NCBI RefSeq assembly: GCF_004011505.1
Contig: NZ_SAUN01000001.1
Coordinates: 10,505,501-10,569,500 of the forward strand
Source of the DNA: Nonomuraea polychroma
Lineage (GTDB): Bacteria > Actinomycetota > Actinomycetes > Streptosporangiales > Streptosporangiaceae
DNA length: 64,000 nt
Direction of reading: 5' to 3'
In this document: piece by piece, positions 50,893 through 58,893 of the stretch
Layout of the letters: each line of letters opens with the position of its first letter
How positions within the stretch are numbered: the first letter of the stretch is position 1
Translations under genes and position numbers: made by a program
The notes under the pieces: generated by a model
Seen by the model: only the letters and a program-made list of their open reading frames with translations
Told to the model about the DNA's origin: nothing
The model's database searches: none

Positions 50893-51273
50893 GTGACTCA
50901 CCAAACGGTTGGTCACCGTCACACGACCCGCCCGGGACTGCCCGACGACCCGCGCGCGGCCGTCACCGAGCCCACCCCGTCCTGTCCGGTCGAGATCACC
51001 CTCGCCGCCCTGCGCGGCCGCTGGACGACCCTGGTGATCCGCGAGCTCCTGCAGGGCGACCGCACCTTCACCGAGCTCCGCCAGGCGCTGCCCGTGCTGT
51101 CGGACAAGGTCCTGTCCGATCGGCTGGCTCATCTCACCGAGGCGGGCGTCGTGGACCGGCGCCGCGAGCCCGGCTGGCCGTCCCGCACCCACTACAGGCT
51201 GACGCCGCAGGGCCGCCGCCTCGGCCCCGTCCTCCAGGCCCTCTGGGACTGGGGGGCCACGACGGCCCTTTGA
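50893..51273 (+). CDS. HxlR-family transcriptional regulator
   Basis: A 126-residue winged-helix regulator with an HxlR (MarR-like) domain. SCPVEITLAALRGRWTTLVI holds the single cysteine typical of the family; ELLQGDRTFTELRQALPVLSDKVLSDRLAHL is the recognition region and GWPSRTHYRLTPQGRRLGPVL the wing. It starts at a GTG with AGGAGG seven bases before it. It is divergent from the SnoaL-like gene, which it may control. Some HxlR proteins sense aldehydes or oxidants through the cysteine; the effector here is unknown. Confidence 0.92.
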   Translation: MTHQTVGHRHTTRPGLPDDPRAAVTEPTPSCPVEITLAALRGRWTTLVIRELLQGDRTFTELRQALPVLSDKVLSDRLAHLTEAGVVDRRREPGWPSRTHYRLTPQGRRLGPVLQALWDWGATTAL

Positions 51274-51327
51274 GGAGGGCGCAACTCGTACGCTGGTCGC
51301 GAGCCGAACGTGAGGAGGGGGCGCACG

Positions 51328-51921
51328 ATGCAGTACCGGCGGGCGGTAGAGAGAGTGCGCATGCTCGCCGAGGCGTGCGACCAGACCAGGCGCGTGCCGG
51401 CGGCGCAGCCGTTTCTGCGTGAGGCGTATGTCTTCGGCGACCTGCTGGAGGGCGCCGATCCCATTGATCACATCGAGGCCGTCTTCGTGCTGAACCTGCC
51501 GCCGGAGGAGGTGACCTGGGGATCCCAGCCGCCCGGCACCGCGTGGCTGGTCGACTTCCTGGAGCTGGACAAGGGTGGCGTCGCCTACTACTGGCGGTCC
51601 TTCCGCGATCCGGTGTGGAACCACGTCATCCGGGGTCCGGTCCGGTTCTGGTCCCTGGACGGGCCCGACAAAGGTGTGCTCGACGCGCTGGGCGAGCGTC
51701 GCCTCGATCGGCTGCGCCGGGTGACGGCCGGTGCCGAGGAGGAGCGGACGCAGGTCGCCGGCGAGTTGGAAGCGGCTCTCGAGCACCTGCGTGTCGTTCA
51801 TCGCTCGTACTGGGAGCGGCGGTGGCGGCGAGAGCACCGGGGGATCGGCCGGCAGCCTGAGCATCACCTGTGGGAGGCCGTTCAGGGATACCTGGAGCTG
51901 CTCGAGGCCCGCGGCGAGTGA
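51328..51921 (+). CDS. Conserved hypothetical protein (DUF7711-like)
   Basis: A 197-residue soluble protein without membrane segments. LREAYVFGDLLEGADPIDHIE resembles a nucleotidyltransferase-like or antitoxin-like start, and the block WNHVIRGPVRFWSLDGPD looks strongly conserved. From memory this matches a family now called DUF7711, which I cannot confirm. The C-terminal 70 residues are helical and basic (RLDRLRRVTAGAEEERTQV). GAGGAGGGGG precedes the ATG at 51328. Its 3' end overlaps the convergent gene at 51882 by 40 bases. Confidence 0.75.
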   Translation: MQYRRAVERVRMLAEACDQTRRVPAAQPFLREAYVFGDLLEGADPIDHIEAVFVLNLPPEEVTWGSQPPGTAWLVDFLELDKGGVAYYWRSFRDPVWNHVIRGPVRFWSLDGPDKGVLDALGERRLDRLRRVTAGAEEERTQVAGELEAALEHLRVVHRSYWERRWRREHRGIGRQPEHHLWEAVQGYLELLEARGE

Positions 51922-52340
51922 CCTCGTAAGCCCGCCACCCCAGCACCCCGCCGAATCGGGCATGGATGGGACACGTGCCGATTCGGGCAGCAGATCATGC
52001 CGATGGTGGCGAACCGGCCACCCTGCAGCCATTCGCCCCACTGGACGTCCACACCGCGCCGCAGCAGGTCCCTGGCGGCCGCCAGACGGTCCTCCAGGGG
52101 GACGCGGTCGGGTGTGTGGAGCACGTCCCGGATCTCGCCGTACGCGGCCGTGAGCCAGCCGATCGCCGCTTCGACATCGTCGAAGCTGGCCGCGATCCGG
52201 GAGGCGGGCTTGGCCAGCCAATCGCCCGTTCGCATCGGCGGCAGGGCGGAGGCCCGGAAGTCGGGCGAGTCCGGCCGCCTGTCGGCTTCGTTCTCGCGCT
52301 CGACTCCGGCGCCCGTCCACTGGTAGGCGTGCCAATGCAT
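51882..52340 (-). CDS. Hypothetical protein
   Basis: A 152-residue protein of unknown function. The N-terminal MHWHAYQWTGAGVERENEADR and the middle DVEAAIGWLTAAYGEIRDVL, VQWGEWLQGGRFATIGMICC look like a real folded protein, but the last 30 residues (RGAGVAGLRGHSPRASSSSRYP) are low-complexity and overlap the convergent gene. GGGAGG lies 11 bases before the ATG. It is divergent from the GNAT gene. It could be a short form with an earlier functional end; a partner of the convergent gene is a guess from position. Confidence 0.6.
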   Translation of the reverse strand: MHWHAYQWTGAGVERENEADRRPDSPDFRASALPPMRTGDWLAKPASRIAASFDDVEAAIGWLTAAYGEIRDVLHTPDRVPLEDRLAAARDLLRRGVDVQWGEWLQGGRFATIGMICCPNRHVSHPCPIRRGAGVAGLRGHSPRASSSSRYP

Positions 52341-52541
52341 GATGATCAGCGCCTCCCGCGGAGTGCTGCGGCGGTCCTCGCGTGCTGGGACCGCCGCCTG
52401 TCGTGGCCGCCGGGACGCCTGTCTTCACGTCCCTTCCCGCTGATTCCCGCCACGCGGCGATCGGAACGGCGCGGCGAGCCCGGACGGCTCATCGGTCGAA
52501 ACCGGTTGCTGCCGGGCTCCGCCGGCCGGGATGATCGACGA

Positions 52542-53261
52542 GTGTCGTGGAGCTCTCTGGACCGGGCGCGACGGATGTGGGCGAGCCTGGCTCGGGTCCC
52601 TGTCACGTTCCCCAGGCGTGGTGGCGTGGAGGTCGTGGTCGCGCCCGAGTCGCTGTTGTGCCCGCCGGGATGGGCAGGCGTGGTCGCGCTCGACGAGGCG
52701 GTCCTGGCCACCGTGCCCCATGCCGGGCTGATCGGGCCGTTGCGGAACGCTCTGGTCCGCCAGGTGACGGAAATCGGTGTCGATCTCGGCCGGCTGCCAT
52801 CTCAGCTGCCCGTGGCGGAGGTGCTGGGCCCGGCGACGCTGGCGTACTTGGACGCCGAGGACTTCGTCGCCGCCGGCCACGCCGGAGTCGCGAGCGTGCC
52901 TGCGGATCACCATGACGTCCGCGAGCTGGTGGCGTCGGTGCCGAAGGAGGACGCGGAGGAGAGCGGTCTGGACGAGATCACGTCGGCCGCCTTCGTGATC
53001 CGCGGCGCGGGACAGGACGTGGTCGCCGTCGCCGGCTACCGCTCGTGGGTGGATGTGGCGGCACATCTGTCCGTCCTGACCGCGCCGCGGCATCGCGGCC
53101 GGGGACTGGCTCGGCAGGTGGCCTCCACGGCCGTCGCGGACGCGCTGGCGGGCGGCCTCTTGCCCCAGTGGAGGGCGCGCCCTGAGGCGTCGCGACGCGT
53201 CGCGCGAGCGCTCGGGTTCCGGGAGTGGGGCTCGCAGCTCAGCCTCCGGCTCCAGAGGTGA
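52542..53261 (+). CDS. GNAT-family acetyltransferase
   Basis: A 239-residue protein whose C-terminal 100 residues form a GNAT domain. VVAVAGYRSWVDVAAHLSVLTAPRHRG is the core, with the acetyl-CoA loop RHRGRGLARQVAST, then SRRVARALGFREWGSQLSL. The N-terminal half (RVPVTFPRRGGVEVVVAPE...) is a separate domain found in some actinobacterial members. I start it at the GTG at 52542; an ATG at 52575 is possible. The substrate is unknown. Much longer frames upstream are GC-rich noise. Confidence 0.82.
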   Translation: MSWSSLDRARRMWASLARVPVTFPRRGGVEVVVAPESLLCPPGWAGVVALDEAVLATVPHAGLIGPLRNALVRQVTEIGVDLGRLPSQLPVAEVLGPATLAYLDAEDFVAAGHAGVASVPADHHDVRELVASVPKEDAEESGLDEITSAAFVIRGAGQDVVAVAGYRSWVDVAAHLSVLTAPRHRGRGLARQVASTAVADALAGGLLPQWRARPEASRRVARALGFREWGSQLSLRLQR

Positions 53262-53340
53262 GCATCAGGACATGGGGATAAGTGGGGGAAAAGGTGGATT
53301 ATTGGAGTAAACCGGGAGCGGGTGATAAGCGTCTGCGGTC

Positions 53341-53352
53341 TGACAATTGTCA
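53341..53352. promoter_or_regulatory. 12-bp palindrome before the SigD/ShbA-like gene
   Basis: TGACAATTGTCA is a perfect palindrome in an unusually AT-rich 200-base gap, 112 bases before the sigma-factor start. It could be an operator; a 12-base palindrome will occur several times by chance in 64 kb, so the support is its place and composition only. Confidence 0.35.
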
Positions 53353-53464
53353 CGCATTTCGGGTTGTCGGGTGAAATATTATGTCGGGCGATAAGGCTTA
53401 GTGTGGCCGGTTGATTACTGTTCGTTATCGTCGCTTCAATGTGACCAATCCGTAGCCGTTCGCC

Positions 53465-54130
53465 ATGACGACAGGCCGGATCAACGCGGGCATCATGCCT
53501 ATCGTGAGCGAGGGAAGCGTCGCCGACGCCAAAATTGGGGTAAGGCTCGCGTCGAGACTTCCGGCACGGACGGATGACTCCGACCTTAGGGAACTGACGA
53601 GCCTCGCCGTACAGGGGGATCGCACCGCGATCGAATCCCTGCTCGGCGAGTTGCGTCCGATGGTGGTGCGGTATTGCCGCGCCAGGCTGGGCAGGGTTTC
53701 GGGGCAATATCACATTGCCGACGACGTTGCCCAGGAGGTGTGCATCGCGGTGTTGTCCGCGCTGCCGCGGTACCGGGACATGGGGCGGCCTTTCGCGTCC
53801 TTCGTCTTCGGGATCGCCTCGCACAAGGTGGCCGATGCGCTGCGCAGCTCGGTCCGGTCGGCCGTGCCGACCCAGGATCTGCCGGACGGCCCGGACGAGG
53901 GGCCCGGGCCGGAGGAGACCGTGGTCCGCTACATCGAGGTCGAGCACGCGCGCAGGCTGCTGGCCCGGCTGCCCGACAATCAGCGGGAATTGTTGCTCTT
54001 GCGGGTGGTCTCGGGGCTGTCCGCGGAGGAGACCGGTAATGTACTCGGTATGTCACCAGGTGCGGTCCGCGTCGCCCAGCATCGGGCGCTGGCCAGGTTG
54101 CGGCAGATGGCCGAGCTGGAGTCGGCTTGA
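53465..54130 (+). CDS. ECF sigma factor, SigD/ShbA type
   Basis: A 221-residue ECF sigma factor. Sigma-2 is near residues 45-110 (RAIESLL-like TAIESLLGELRPMVVRYCRARLG, ADDVAQEVCIAVLSALPRY, FASFVFGIASHKVADALR), sigma-4 near 155-215 (LPDNQRELLLLRVVSGLSAEE, GMSPGAVRVAQHRALARLRQ). Position just upstream of a DUF5319 gene and guaB matches mycobacterial sigD and Streptomyces shbA, of which ShbA drives the principal sigma gene hrdB. Orthology rests on that order and on the sequence; the regulon is inferred. The N-terminal 35 residues are poorly conserved, so the start is uncertain. Confidence 0.88.
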   Translation: MTTGRINAGIMPIVSEGSVADAKIGVRLASRLPARTDDSDLRELTSLAVQGDRTAIESLLGELRPMVVRYCRARLGRVSGQYHIADDVAQEVCIAVLSALPRYRDMGRPFASFVFGIASHKVADALRSSVRSAVPTQDLPDGPDEGPGPEETVVRYIEVEHARRLLARLPDNQRELLLLRVVSGLSAEETGNVLGMSPGAVRVAQHRALARLRQMAELESA

Positions 54131-54420
54131 CGTCAGAGGAAGAGACCGACGCGCTGCTCGATGCGCTCGGTCGTGGTGAGGACCCTGCGAAGGGCCGTCA
54201 GAGCTCGATCCACCGAGGCGATCCCGCTGTGCGGTTGCTGGCCGCTCTCGTCAGCGACGTCCTCGATGGCGACGATGATGGCTGCCGGCATTCCTCTCTG
54301 TTCGGTGGCGGTGGCGGGTTGAGCTCGTCCACGATCCGCGACGGCGGCCGGTCGGGCTCATCCGAGCTCGATGGTGTCGGTCAGCGGCGTTCCTCCGTGT
54401 CGATGACGCCGTCGACATAG
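54127..54420 (+). CDS. Short protein coupled to the sigma gene, possible truncated anti-sigma (RsdA-like)
   Basis: A 97-residue protein that begins at a TTG overlapping the sigma-factor stop (TTGA), so it is translated with it. The first 50 residues, ETDALLDALGRGEDPAKG and GDPAVRLLAALVSDVLDGDDD, resemble the N-terminal sigma-binding part of mycobacterial RsdA (anti-SigD). There is no membrane helix and no longer C-terminal part; after residue 50 the sequence is Ser/Gly-rich. The 3' end overlaps the convergent DUF5319 gene by 40 bases. I cannot exclude that only the first half is functional or that it is a decayed gene. Confidence 0.6.
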   Translation: MTSEEETDALLDALGRGEDPAKGRQSSIHRGDPAVRLLAALVSDVLDGDDDGCRHSSLFGGGGGLSSSTIRDGGRSGSSELDGVGQRRSSVSMTPST

Positions 54421-54758
54421 CCCCTGGCGTACTCCCAGGTGACGTAGTCGGCCGGGTCGGGGTGAAAGGCCGGCTCGTGGACCTGAGGCTGACCTTTCTC
54501 GATCATTTGTCGTAGGTTGCCGCGCAGCAGCTCCCAGTCGAAGAAGTGCTGCTCGCCGCATTCCGGGCAGTCGAGTACGAGACCCAGCACCCCCTGTGGT
54601 TCGAGCAGGGAGCGGAAGACCTCGACGTCGGCGAGGTCCGTGATGGCCTCGTCACGCTCTTGCGCGGTGAGTGGCTCCGCGTCGTCGAGCGCGCCCATCG
54701 CCGAGGAAGGGTCGTTCGGGTCGTCCGCGAACGGGTCGCGGGGGACGTCTTCCAGCAC
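54381..54758 (-). CDS. DUF5319 family protein
   Basis: A 125-residue soluble acidic protein of the DUF5319 family, which in mycobacteria sits between the sigD-rsdA genes and guaB2. The features are MLEDVPRDPFADDPNDP, a CxxC pair in LDCPECGEQHFFDW that could bind metal, and HPDPADYVTWEYARGYVDGV. The function is unknown. It begins at a GTG with TATGGT six bases upstream, suggesting a leaderless transcript. It runs against the sigma-factor unit and overlaps its end. Confidence 0.9.
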   Translation of the reverse strand: MLEDVPRDPFADDPNDPSSAMGALDDAEPLTAQERDEAITDLADVEVFRSLLEPQGVLGLVLDCPECGEQHFFDWELLRGNLRQMIEKGQPQVHEPAFHPDPADYVTWEYARGYVDGVIDTEERR

Positions 54759-54797
54759 CTTCCCACCATATGACCGATGCGGCCCGAGCGGAGAGTA

Positions 54798-55808
54798 TTA
54801 GCTCAGCCATCCGCGCCGGGTGGCCTCCACACCTGCGTGGAAGCGTGACTGCGTGCCCAGCTCGGCCATGGCGTCGGCGAACCTGGCGCGTACCGTCCTG
54901 ACCGACACGCCCAGCTGGCGGGCGATCGACTCGTCGCACATGCCCTGCGCCGCCAGGCGCAGGACCTGCACCATCCCGTCGCCTCTGCGGCCCCAGGGGA
55001 GGGGCACGGCCCGGGCCCACAGCTCGTCGAAGAGGGTGCGGAGCACGCCGACCACGATCGGCGTGCGGACGAGATAGAAGTTGTAGGCGTGGTCGGGCAG
55101 GTTGCCGCCCCAGAACGCGGGCAGGCCCGCGACCTCCGGTCCGGCGGTCATGAACCAGCTCGGCACGCGGCGCAGCGTGCGTACCTTGCCGCCGGTCTCG
55201 GTGAGCTCGGTCAGCTGGTCGCGAACGCCGGGCAGCGTGAGGGTCGCGACAGGGATGACAGCGCGAACCGTAAGAAGTTTTCGTTTCTGCGCATCTATCC
55301 ATGGGTCTGCAAATTTACGGACAAAGTCAGTCATGGTGCGCTCATCCGGAATAGCGGTCAGCAATTCCATACCGGGCGACTGCACGGCGATGCCGACCAC
55401 GCTTTCGTAGAGCACATCCGCACCGCTTGCCATTTCGACCATGAACGGGCCGCTCTGGTAGTCCCGGCCGGCGTCGTAATCGCGGATCAAGGTGCGGATC
55501 GAGCCGAGCGCCGAGTCGATCATGCGGCTCTCCTCGGCCAGCCGGTCCAGGCGCTCGGCGATCACCCGGCCCAGGGCGGCCGCCGGGTGCCTGGCCAGGT
55601 ACTCGCCCGATTGTTCGTCGACCACCCCCAGCTTGACGAGGGCGTCGAGCTGGCGGCCGACCTTCTCCACCGGCCCGTCCATGGCCTGTGCGAGATCCGT
55701 ACGCGTCGCTCGGTGCAGCCGCAGGATGGCGGTGTAGAGCGCGCGCTGGGCGGGGTCGAGGCCCAGCGTCTCGAAGGCGTCTGACCCGATGCGGTACTCG
55801 TTGCGCAT
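54798..55808 (-). CDS. LuxR-type regulator with TrmB-like N-terminus
   Basis: A 336-residue regulator. The N-terminal 75 residues form a winged-helix, TrmB-like part (LDPAQRALYTAILRLHRATRTDLAQAM, QLDALVKLGVVDEQSGEYL). A middle domain (about 110-265) resembles the phospholipase-D-like sensor region of such proteins. The C-terminal LuxR helix-turn-helix is MVQVLRLAAQGMCDESIARQLGVSVRTVRARFADAM. No receiver domain is present, so it is not a BldM-type response regulator. I start it at the ATG at 55808 with GGAG upstream; starts at 55862 or 55886 are possible. Confidence 0.82.
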   Translation of the reverse strand: MRNEYRIGSDAFETLGLDPAQRALYTAILRLHRATRTDLAQAMDGPVEKVGRQLDALVKLGVVDEQSGEYLARHPAAALGRVIAERLDRLAEESRMIDSALGSIRTLIRDYDAGRDYQSGPFMVEMASGADVLYESVVGIAVQSPGMELLTAIPDERTMTDFVRKFADPWIDAQKRKLLTVRAVIPVATLTLPGVRDQLTELTETGGKVRTLRRVPSWFMTAGPEVAGLPAFWGGNLPDHAYNFYLVRTPIVVGVLRTLFDELWARAVPLPWGRRGDGMVQVLRLAAQGMCDESIARQLGVSVRTVRARFADAMAELGTQSRFHAGVEATRRGWLS

Positions 55809-56246
55809 TATGTGCGGCTCCGGTGGGGGGTTCACGAGCGTGCCGCGAGAATAACGCCGCATTCCTCTCGTGTCCCCTTCTTGCATCGACTCGCCGCCCG
55901 CGTGATGCAACTTCGTGCAATTGCACGTTTTCACCTTGCGATGTGCCGTTCTGTAACGCAAGATTTACGCAGCGTCGGCATCCTTGAGAGACAGTGGTCG
56001 CGCCGCTCATCAGAACGCGGAGGGGGGTTCGGTGGGTGCGTCGCGCCACCACACCGGATGCCGGTGGCCGGGGGATGGGACGGATCACCGACCGTCCCAT
56101 CCCCTGGCACTTTCGATGCCGGGAGTACGACGGACCGTGGGGGTCATCGTCCTCCCGGCGTCATTGTCTCCAGCCCCAGAAACGCGGTTTGGAGCCAGGC
56201 CCTAGACTTGGTCCAATCAACGCAGGATGGCAGAGGGGGCCGCAGC
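55809..56246. other. 438-base divergent gap between the LuxR gene and guaB
   Basis: This gap holds no convincing gene. It contains an AT-richer stretch (55880-55980), a perfect 13-bp hairpin (56071-56104) and a -10-like TAGACT (56203-56208) 38 bases before guaB. The open frames that cross it are not supported by codon bias. A short leader RNA, a small RNA ending at the hairpin, or a second promoter is possible. Confidence 0.6.
56071..56104 (+). terminator. Unassigned strong hairpin upstream of guaB
   Basis: A perfect 13-bp stem GGGGATGGGACGG / CCGTCCCATCCCC with an 8-base loop, 142 bases before guaB and about 260 bases past the divergent LuxR start. No gene ends there on either strand, so what it would terminate is unclear. 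A few T residues (TTTCG) follow ten bases later. Confidence 0.6.
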
Positions 56247-57728
56247 ATGTCCAAGTTCACCGGGACAGGATTGACCTTCGACGACGTGCTGTTGGTGCCA
56301 GCATATTCGGACCTGCAGCCAGGGGAGGCTGACACCAGGTCCCGCCTGTCGCGCGGCATCTCGCTGTCCATCCCATTGGTCTCGGCGGCCATGGACACCG
56401 TCACCGAGGCGCGCATGGCGGTCGCCATGGCCCGGCAGGGCGGCATCGGCATCCTCCACCGCAACCTGTCGGTCGAGGAGCAGGCACAGCAGGTCGACCT
56501 GGTCAAACGATCCGAGGCCGGGATGGTCACCAACCCGGTGACCTGCAGCCCGGACGACACGCTGGCCGACGTCGAGCGGTTGTGTGCGACGTACCGGATC
56601 TCGGGGGTGCCCGTGACGGACGTGTCGGGCACGCTCGTCGGCATCGTGACCAATCGCGACATGCGCTTCGAGACCGACCAGTCGCGGCCCGTCCGCGAGG
56701 TCATGACCAAGATGCCGCTGGTCACCGCCCCGGTGGGGGTGTCGCGGGACGAGGCGTTCGCGCTGCTCAGGCAGAACAAGATCGAGAAGCTGCCCCTCGT
56801 CGACGCCGACGGCCGGCTGCGCGGCCTGATCACGGTCAAGGACTTCACCAAGAGCGAGCAATATCCGCTGTCCACCAAGGACGCCGACGGGCGCCTGCTC
56901 GTGGGCGCGGCCGTGGGGGTCGGCGGGGACGCAGAGCAGCGTGCCAAGGCGCTGATCGAGGCCGGGGTGGACGTGGTGATCGTGGACGTGGCCCACGGGC
57001 ACTCCAAGGGCCTCGCCGACATGATCGGCAAGCTCAAGGCCAACAGCAAGGTCGAGGTCATCGGCGGCAACGTCGCGACCAGGGCGGGCGCGCAGATGCT
57101 GGTCGACGCGGGCGCGGACGCGGTCAAGGTGGGGGTCGGGCCCGGCTCCATCTGCACCACCCGCGTGGTGGCCGGCGTGGGCGCGCCGCAGGTGACGGCC
57201 ATTTATGAGGCGTCGAAGGCGTGCGGGCCGGCGGGCGTCCCGGTCATCGGCGACGGCGGCCTGCAATACTCCGGCGACATCGTCAAGGCCATCGCGGCGG
57301 GCGCGGACACGGTCATGCTGGGCTCGCTGCTGGCCGGGTGCGAGGAGTCGCCCGGTGAGCTGATCTTCATCAACGGCAAGCAGTTCAAGTCCTACCGGGG
57401 CATGGGCTCGCTCGGCGCCGTACGCAACCGCGAGCGCGGCGGCGCCTCCTTCAGCAAGGACCGCTACGCGCAGGCCGACGTCGGCGGCGAGGACAAATAC
57501 ATCCCCGAGGGCATCGAGGGTCAGGTGCCCTACCGCGGCCCGGTGGCGGCCGTCGCTCACCAACTGGTCGGCGGGCTGCGCCAGGGCATGTGGTATGCCG
57601 GGTGCCGCACGATCGAGCAGATGCACACCGACTGCGAGCTCATGCCGATCACGGCGGCAGGCCTCAAGGAGAGCCACCCCCACGACATCCAGATGACCGT
57701 GGAAGCTCCGAACTATCACAGAAGGTAA
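56247..57728 (+). CDS. guaB: IMP dehydrogenase
   Basis: IMP dehydrogenase, 493 residues, which oxidises IMP to XMP, the committed step of guanine nucleotide synthesis. The TIM-barrel has the catalytic cysteine at 303 in GVGPGSICTTRVV and the flap IPEGIEGQVPYRG; a tandem CBS (Bateman) domain lies about residues 92-205 (VTNPVTCSPDDTLADVERL, VMTKMPLVTAPVGV). I start it at the ATG at 56247 (MSKFTGTGLTFDDVLLVPAY) after GAGGGGGCC; the longer frame is upstream noise. guaB3 follows after four bases. Confidence 0.97.
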   Translation: MSKFTGTGLTFDDVLLVPAYSDLQPGEADTRSRLSRGISLSIPLVSAAMDTVTEARMAVAMARQGGIGILHRNLSVEEQAQQVDLVKRSEAGMVTNPVTCSPDDTLADVERLCATYRISGVPVTDVSGTLVGIVTNRDMRFETDQSRPVREVMTKMPLVTAPVGVSRDEAFALLRQNKIEKLPLVDADGRLRGLITVKDFTKSEQYPLSTKDADGRLLVGAAVGVGGDAEQRAKALIEAGVDVVIVDVAHGHSKGLADMIGKLKANSKVEVIGGNVATRAGAQMLVDAGADAVKVGVGPGSICTTRVVAGVGAPQVTAIYEASKACGPAGVPVIGDGGLQYSGDIVKAIAAGADTVMLGSLLAGCEESPGELIFINGKQFKSYRGMGSLGAVRNRERGGASFSKDRYAQADVGGEDKYIPEGIEGQVPYRGPVAAVAHQLVGGLRQGMWYAGCRTIEQMHTDCELMPITAAGLKESHPHDIQMTVEAPNYHRR

Positions 57729-57732
57729 GTTC

Positions 57733-58854
57733 ATGACTCAGCAGGTGGAGATCGGCCGGGGGAAGACCGGGCGGCGGGCGTACGCGCTTGACGAGATCGG
57801 CCTGGTGCCCTCACGGCGCACTCGTGACCCGGAGGAGGTCTCGATCGCCTGGCAGATCGACGCCTACCGGTTCGAGCTGCCCGTGGTCGTCGCGCCCATG
57901 GACAGCGTGGTGTCACCGGCCACCGCGATCGAGATCGGGCGGCTCGGCGGCCTGGCCCCGCTCGACCTCGAAGGGCTGTGGACGCGGTACGACGACCCGT
58001 CGCCGCTGTTGGAGGAGTGCGCCGCCCTGGACGCGGCGGCGGCCACCAAGCGGCTCCAGGAGATCTATGCGGCGCCGATCAAGGAGGATCTGATCGGGCG
58101 GCGCATCGAGGAGATCCGGGCCTCCGGGGTGACGACGGCCGTACGCCTGTCGCCGCAGCGCACGGTCCAATACCACAAGGCCGTGATCGACGCGGGCGTG
58201 GACATCTTCGTCATCCGCGGCACCACGGTCTCCGCCGAGCACGTGTCGGGGCGTGCCGAGCCGCTCAACCTCAAGCAGTTCATCTACGAGCTCGACGTGC
58301 CGGTCATCGTGGGCGGCTGCGCCACGTACACCGCCGCCCTGCACCTGATGCGCACCGGCGCGGCCGGGGTCCTGGTGGGCTTCGGCGGCGGCGCCTCGCA
58401 CACCACGCGTAACGTGCTCGGGGTGGCGGTGCCGATGGCCACCGCGATCTCGGACGTCGCGGCGGCGCGGCGGGACTACATGGACGAGTCCGGCGGCCGC
58501 TACGTCCATGTGATCGCCGACGGCGGCATGGGCACCTCGGGCGACATCGCGAAGGCGATCGCGTGCGGGGCGGACGCCGTGATGGTGGGCTCGCCGCTGG
58601 CACGGGCCGCCGAGGCGCCGGGGCACGGGTTCCACTGGGGGTCGGAGGCGCACCACCCGGATCTGCCGAGGGGGCGGCGGGTCGAGTTCGGGACCGTGGG
58701 CACGCTGGCGCAGATCCTGCACGGGCCGTCGAGTGTGGCGGACGGGTCGATGAACCTGATGGGTGCTTTGAAGCGGACGATGGCGTCGACCGGTTACTCC
58801 GACATCAAGGAGTTCCAGCGGGTCGAGGTCGTGGTGGCGCCGATCCAGCGCTGA
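57733..58854 (+). CDS. guaB3: GuaB3 family IMP dehydrogenase-like protein lacking the catalytic cysteine
   Basis: A 373-residue TIM-barrel paralogue of GuaB with no CBS domains, the GuaB3 group. In place of the catalytic cysteine loop of GuaB (GPGSICTTR) it has GGGASHTTR, that is, His223 instead of Cys, so it cannot form the usual covalent XMP intermediate. The nucleotide-binding barrel motifs ADGGMGTSGDIAKAIACGADAVMVG are intact. It is next to guaB in nearly all actinobacteria, and as far as I know its function there is unknown. AGAAGGTAAG precedes the ATG. Translation with guaB is likely. Confidence 0.93.
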   Translation: MTQQVEIGRGKTGRRAYALDEIGLVPSRRTRDPEEVSIAWQIDAYRFELPVVVAPMDSVVSPATAIEIGRLGGLAPLDLEGLWTRYDDPSPLLEECAALDAAAATKRLQEIYAAPIKEDLIGRRIEEIRASGVTTAVRLSPQRTVQYHKAVIDAGVDIFVIRGTTVSAEHVSGRAEPLNLKQFIYELDVPVIVGGCATYTAALHLMRTGAAGVLVGFGGGASHTTRNVLGVAVPMATAISDVAAARRDYMDESGGRYVHVIADGGMGTSGDIAKAIACGADAVMVGSPLARAAEAPGHGFHWGSEAHHPDLPRGRRVEFGTVGTLAQILHGPSSVADGSMNLMGALKRTMASTGYSDIKEFQRVEVVVAPIQR

Positions 58855-58893
58855 CCTGGCCAGCCCTCGGGGATCCTGAGGGCTGGTGGCAGG

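Noticed and set aside
51966..52541. N-terminal extension of the GNAT gene
   Set aside because: The upstream part lies opposite the hypothetical protein at 51882-52340 and has no domain; the GTG at 52542 gives the sensible protein.
54798..55808. BldM orthologue
   Set aside because: The regulator has a LuxR helix-turn-helix but an N-terminal TrmB-like domain and no receiver domain, and is 336 residues long against about 200 for BldM.
55809..56246. Purine or other riboswitch before guaB
   Set aside because: Only one simple hairpin is visible and I cannot fit the conserved core of any riboswitch I know.
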